The position numbers and the translations under genes are program-made. A DNA stretch of 22,024 nucleotides from an uncultured Lacticaseibacillus sp. GTDB taxonomy: Bacteria; Bacillota; Bacilli; Lactobacillales; Lactobacillaceae. Shown here one piece after another: positions 21,856 to 22,024 of the stretch (position 1 is its first letter; each line of letters starts with the position of its first letter). The notes below the pieces were generated by a model. That model searched no databases. It saw nothing but the letters and a program-made list of their open reading frames with translations, and was not told where the DNA came from. Location: NCBI GenBank assembly GCA_934293835.1, contig CAKQZO010000011.1:1-22024 (forward strand), given 5' to 3'.

Positions 21856-22024
21856 AGGAGTTGAGAAGGGGTGCTGTTGGCCGGCTCTACGGCTTCCCCT
21901 TGTTCCCTCAGCACACCAGGAGACCGTTCACAGTTGGCCGTGGCCAGCTGGCTCTCCTGTTCCAGAGGTTTGCCAATGAAGGCAGATTATAACACTACTG
22001 CCATTCGGAGCGAATGAACACGCA
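21856..22024 (+). ncRNA. Candidate structured RNA or long 5' leader, cut by the window end
   Basis: No coding frame of credible character covers this stretch, but it folds richly on the plus strand: AAGGGG with CCCCTT (about 21866-21900) enclosing GCCG/CGGC; TGCTG, inside that loop, matches CAGCA just downstream (possible pseudoknot); CAGGAGA with TCTCCTG enclosing CAGTTGG/CCAGCTG; GGCAG with CTGCC; and ATTCG/CGAAT near the end. I see no T-box motif, no RNase P, SRP or tmRNA core sequence. It may be a 6S-like RNA, a riboswitch leader or something new. The strand is chosen from the promoter at 21821; a TATAAT on the other strand (21986-21991) leaves the reverse direction possible. Confidence 0.45.

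Noticed and set aside
21856..22024. T-box, lysine or cobalamin riboswitch in the terminal structured region
   Set aside because: None of the consensus core sequences (such as TGGNACCGCG of the T-box) is visible on either strand within the window.
1..22024. CRISPR arrays, insertion sequences, prophage genes and tRNA genes
   Set aside because: No regularly spaced repeats, transposase or integrase motifs, or tRNA cloverleaf sequences were noticed on reading the window.

Overview
The window looks like chromosome from a Gram-positive, low-GC-lineage lactic acid bacterium, most likely a GC-richer member of the Lactobacillaceae. The reasons are strong AGGAGG-type ribosome binding sites, a few TTG starts, a maltose phosphorylase with beta-phosphoglucomutase, a dAK/dGK-type deoxynucleoside kinase, a UvrX-type Y-family polymerase, and TTGACA/TATAAT-like promoters. 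The species cannot be fixed from sequence reading alone.

Region 1 (1-7853) is a maltose or malto-oligosaccharide locus. It holds the end of a LacI-family regulator, beta-phosphoglucomutase (pgmB), a convergent YesL/DUF624 membrane protein, an ABC importer (lipoprotein plus two permeases, no ATPase), and a GH65 maltose phosphorylase. Imported maltose would be split by phosphate to glucose and beta-glucose 1-phosphate, which pgmB turns into glucose 6-phosphate. A LacI/cre-like operator sits on the start site of the importer promoter, and a second copy of its core lies 158 bp upstream, next to yesL.

Region 2 (7850-9212) is a single CPA2 (NapA/KefB-like) antiporter. Its promoter overlaps the end of the phosphorylase gene. 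A terminator-like hairpin lies between this promoter and the start codon, so expression probably depends on read-through.

Region 3 (9220-12495, minus strand) is an ABC exporter operon (ATPase, permease, TetR regulator). Its promoter carries two near-identical 14-bp palindromes. Divergent from it is an SOS-like operon (12527-14667): a YolD-like protein, a UvrX/UmuC-like polymerase with a clamp-binding motif, and a small protein of unknown function, behind a promoter with two LexA-box-like sites.

Region 4 (14676-16346, minus strand) pairs a deoxynucleoside kinase with a PnuC-family transporter. NrdR-box-like sites lie upstream, pointing to deoxynucleoside uptake and salvage. An AraC-family regulator follows.

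Region 5 (17546-21756) has two minus-strand genes: a NimA-like flavin/PNPOx-fold protein, and a short protein that looks like a condensed amidase-signature protein lacking two of the three catalytic residues. Divergent from them is an operon of an MFS drug exporter, a MarR regulator and two uncharacterised small proteins, under a perfect 24-bp palindrome that buries the -35 element.

Region 6 (21757-22024) has no gene. It holds a strong extended -10 promoter followed by a densely self-complementary stretch that looks like a structured RNA, cut by the window edge. I did not recognise its family.
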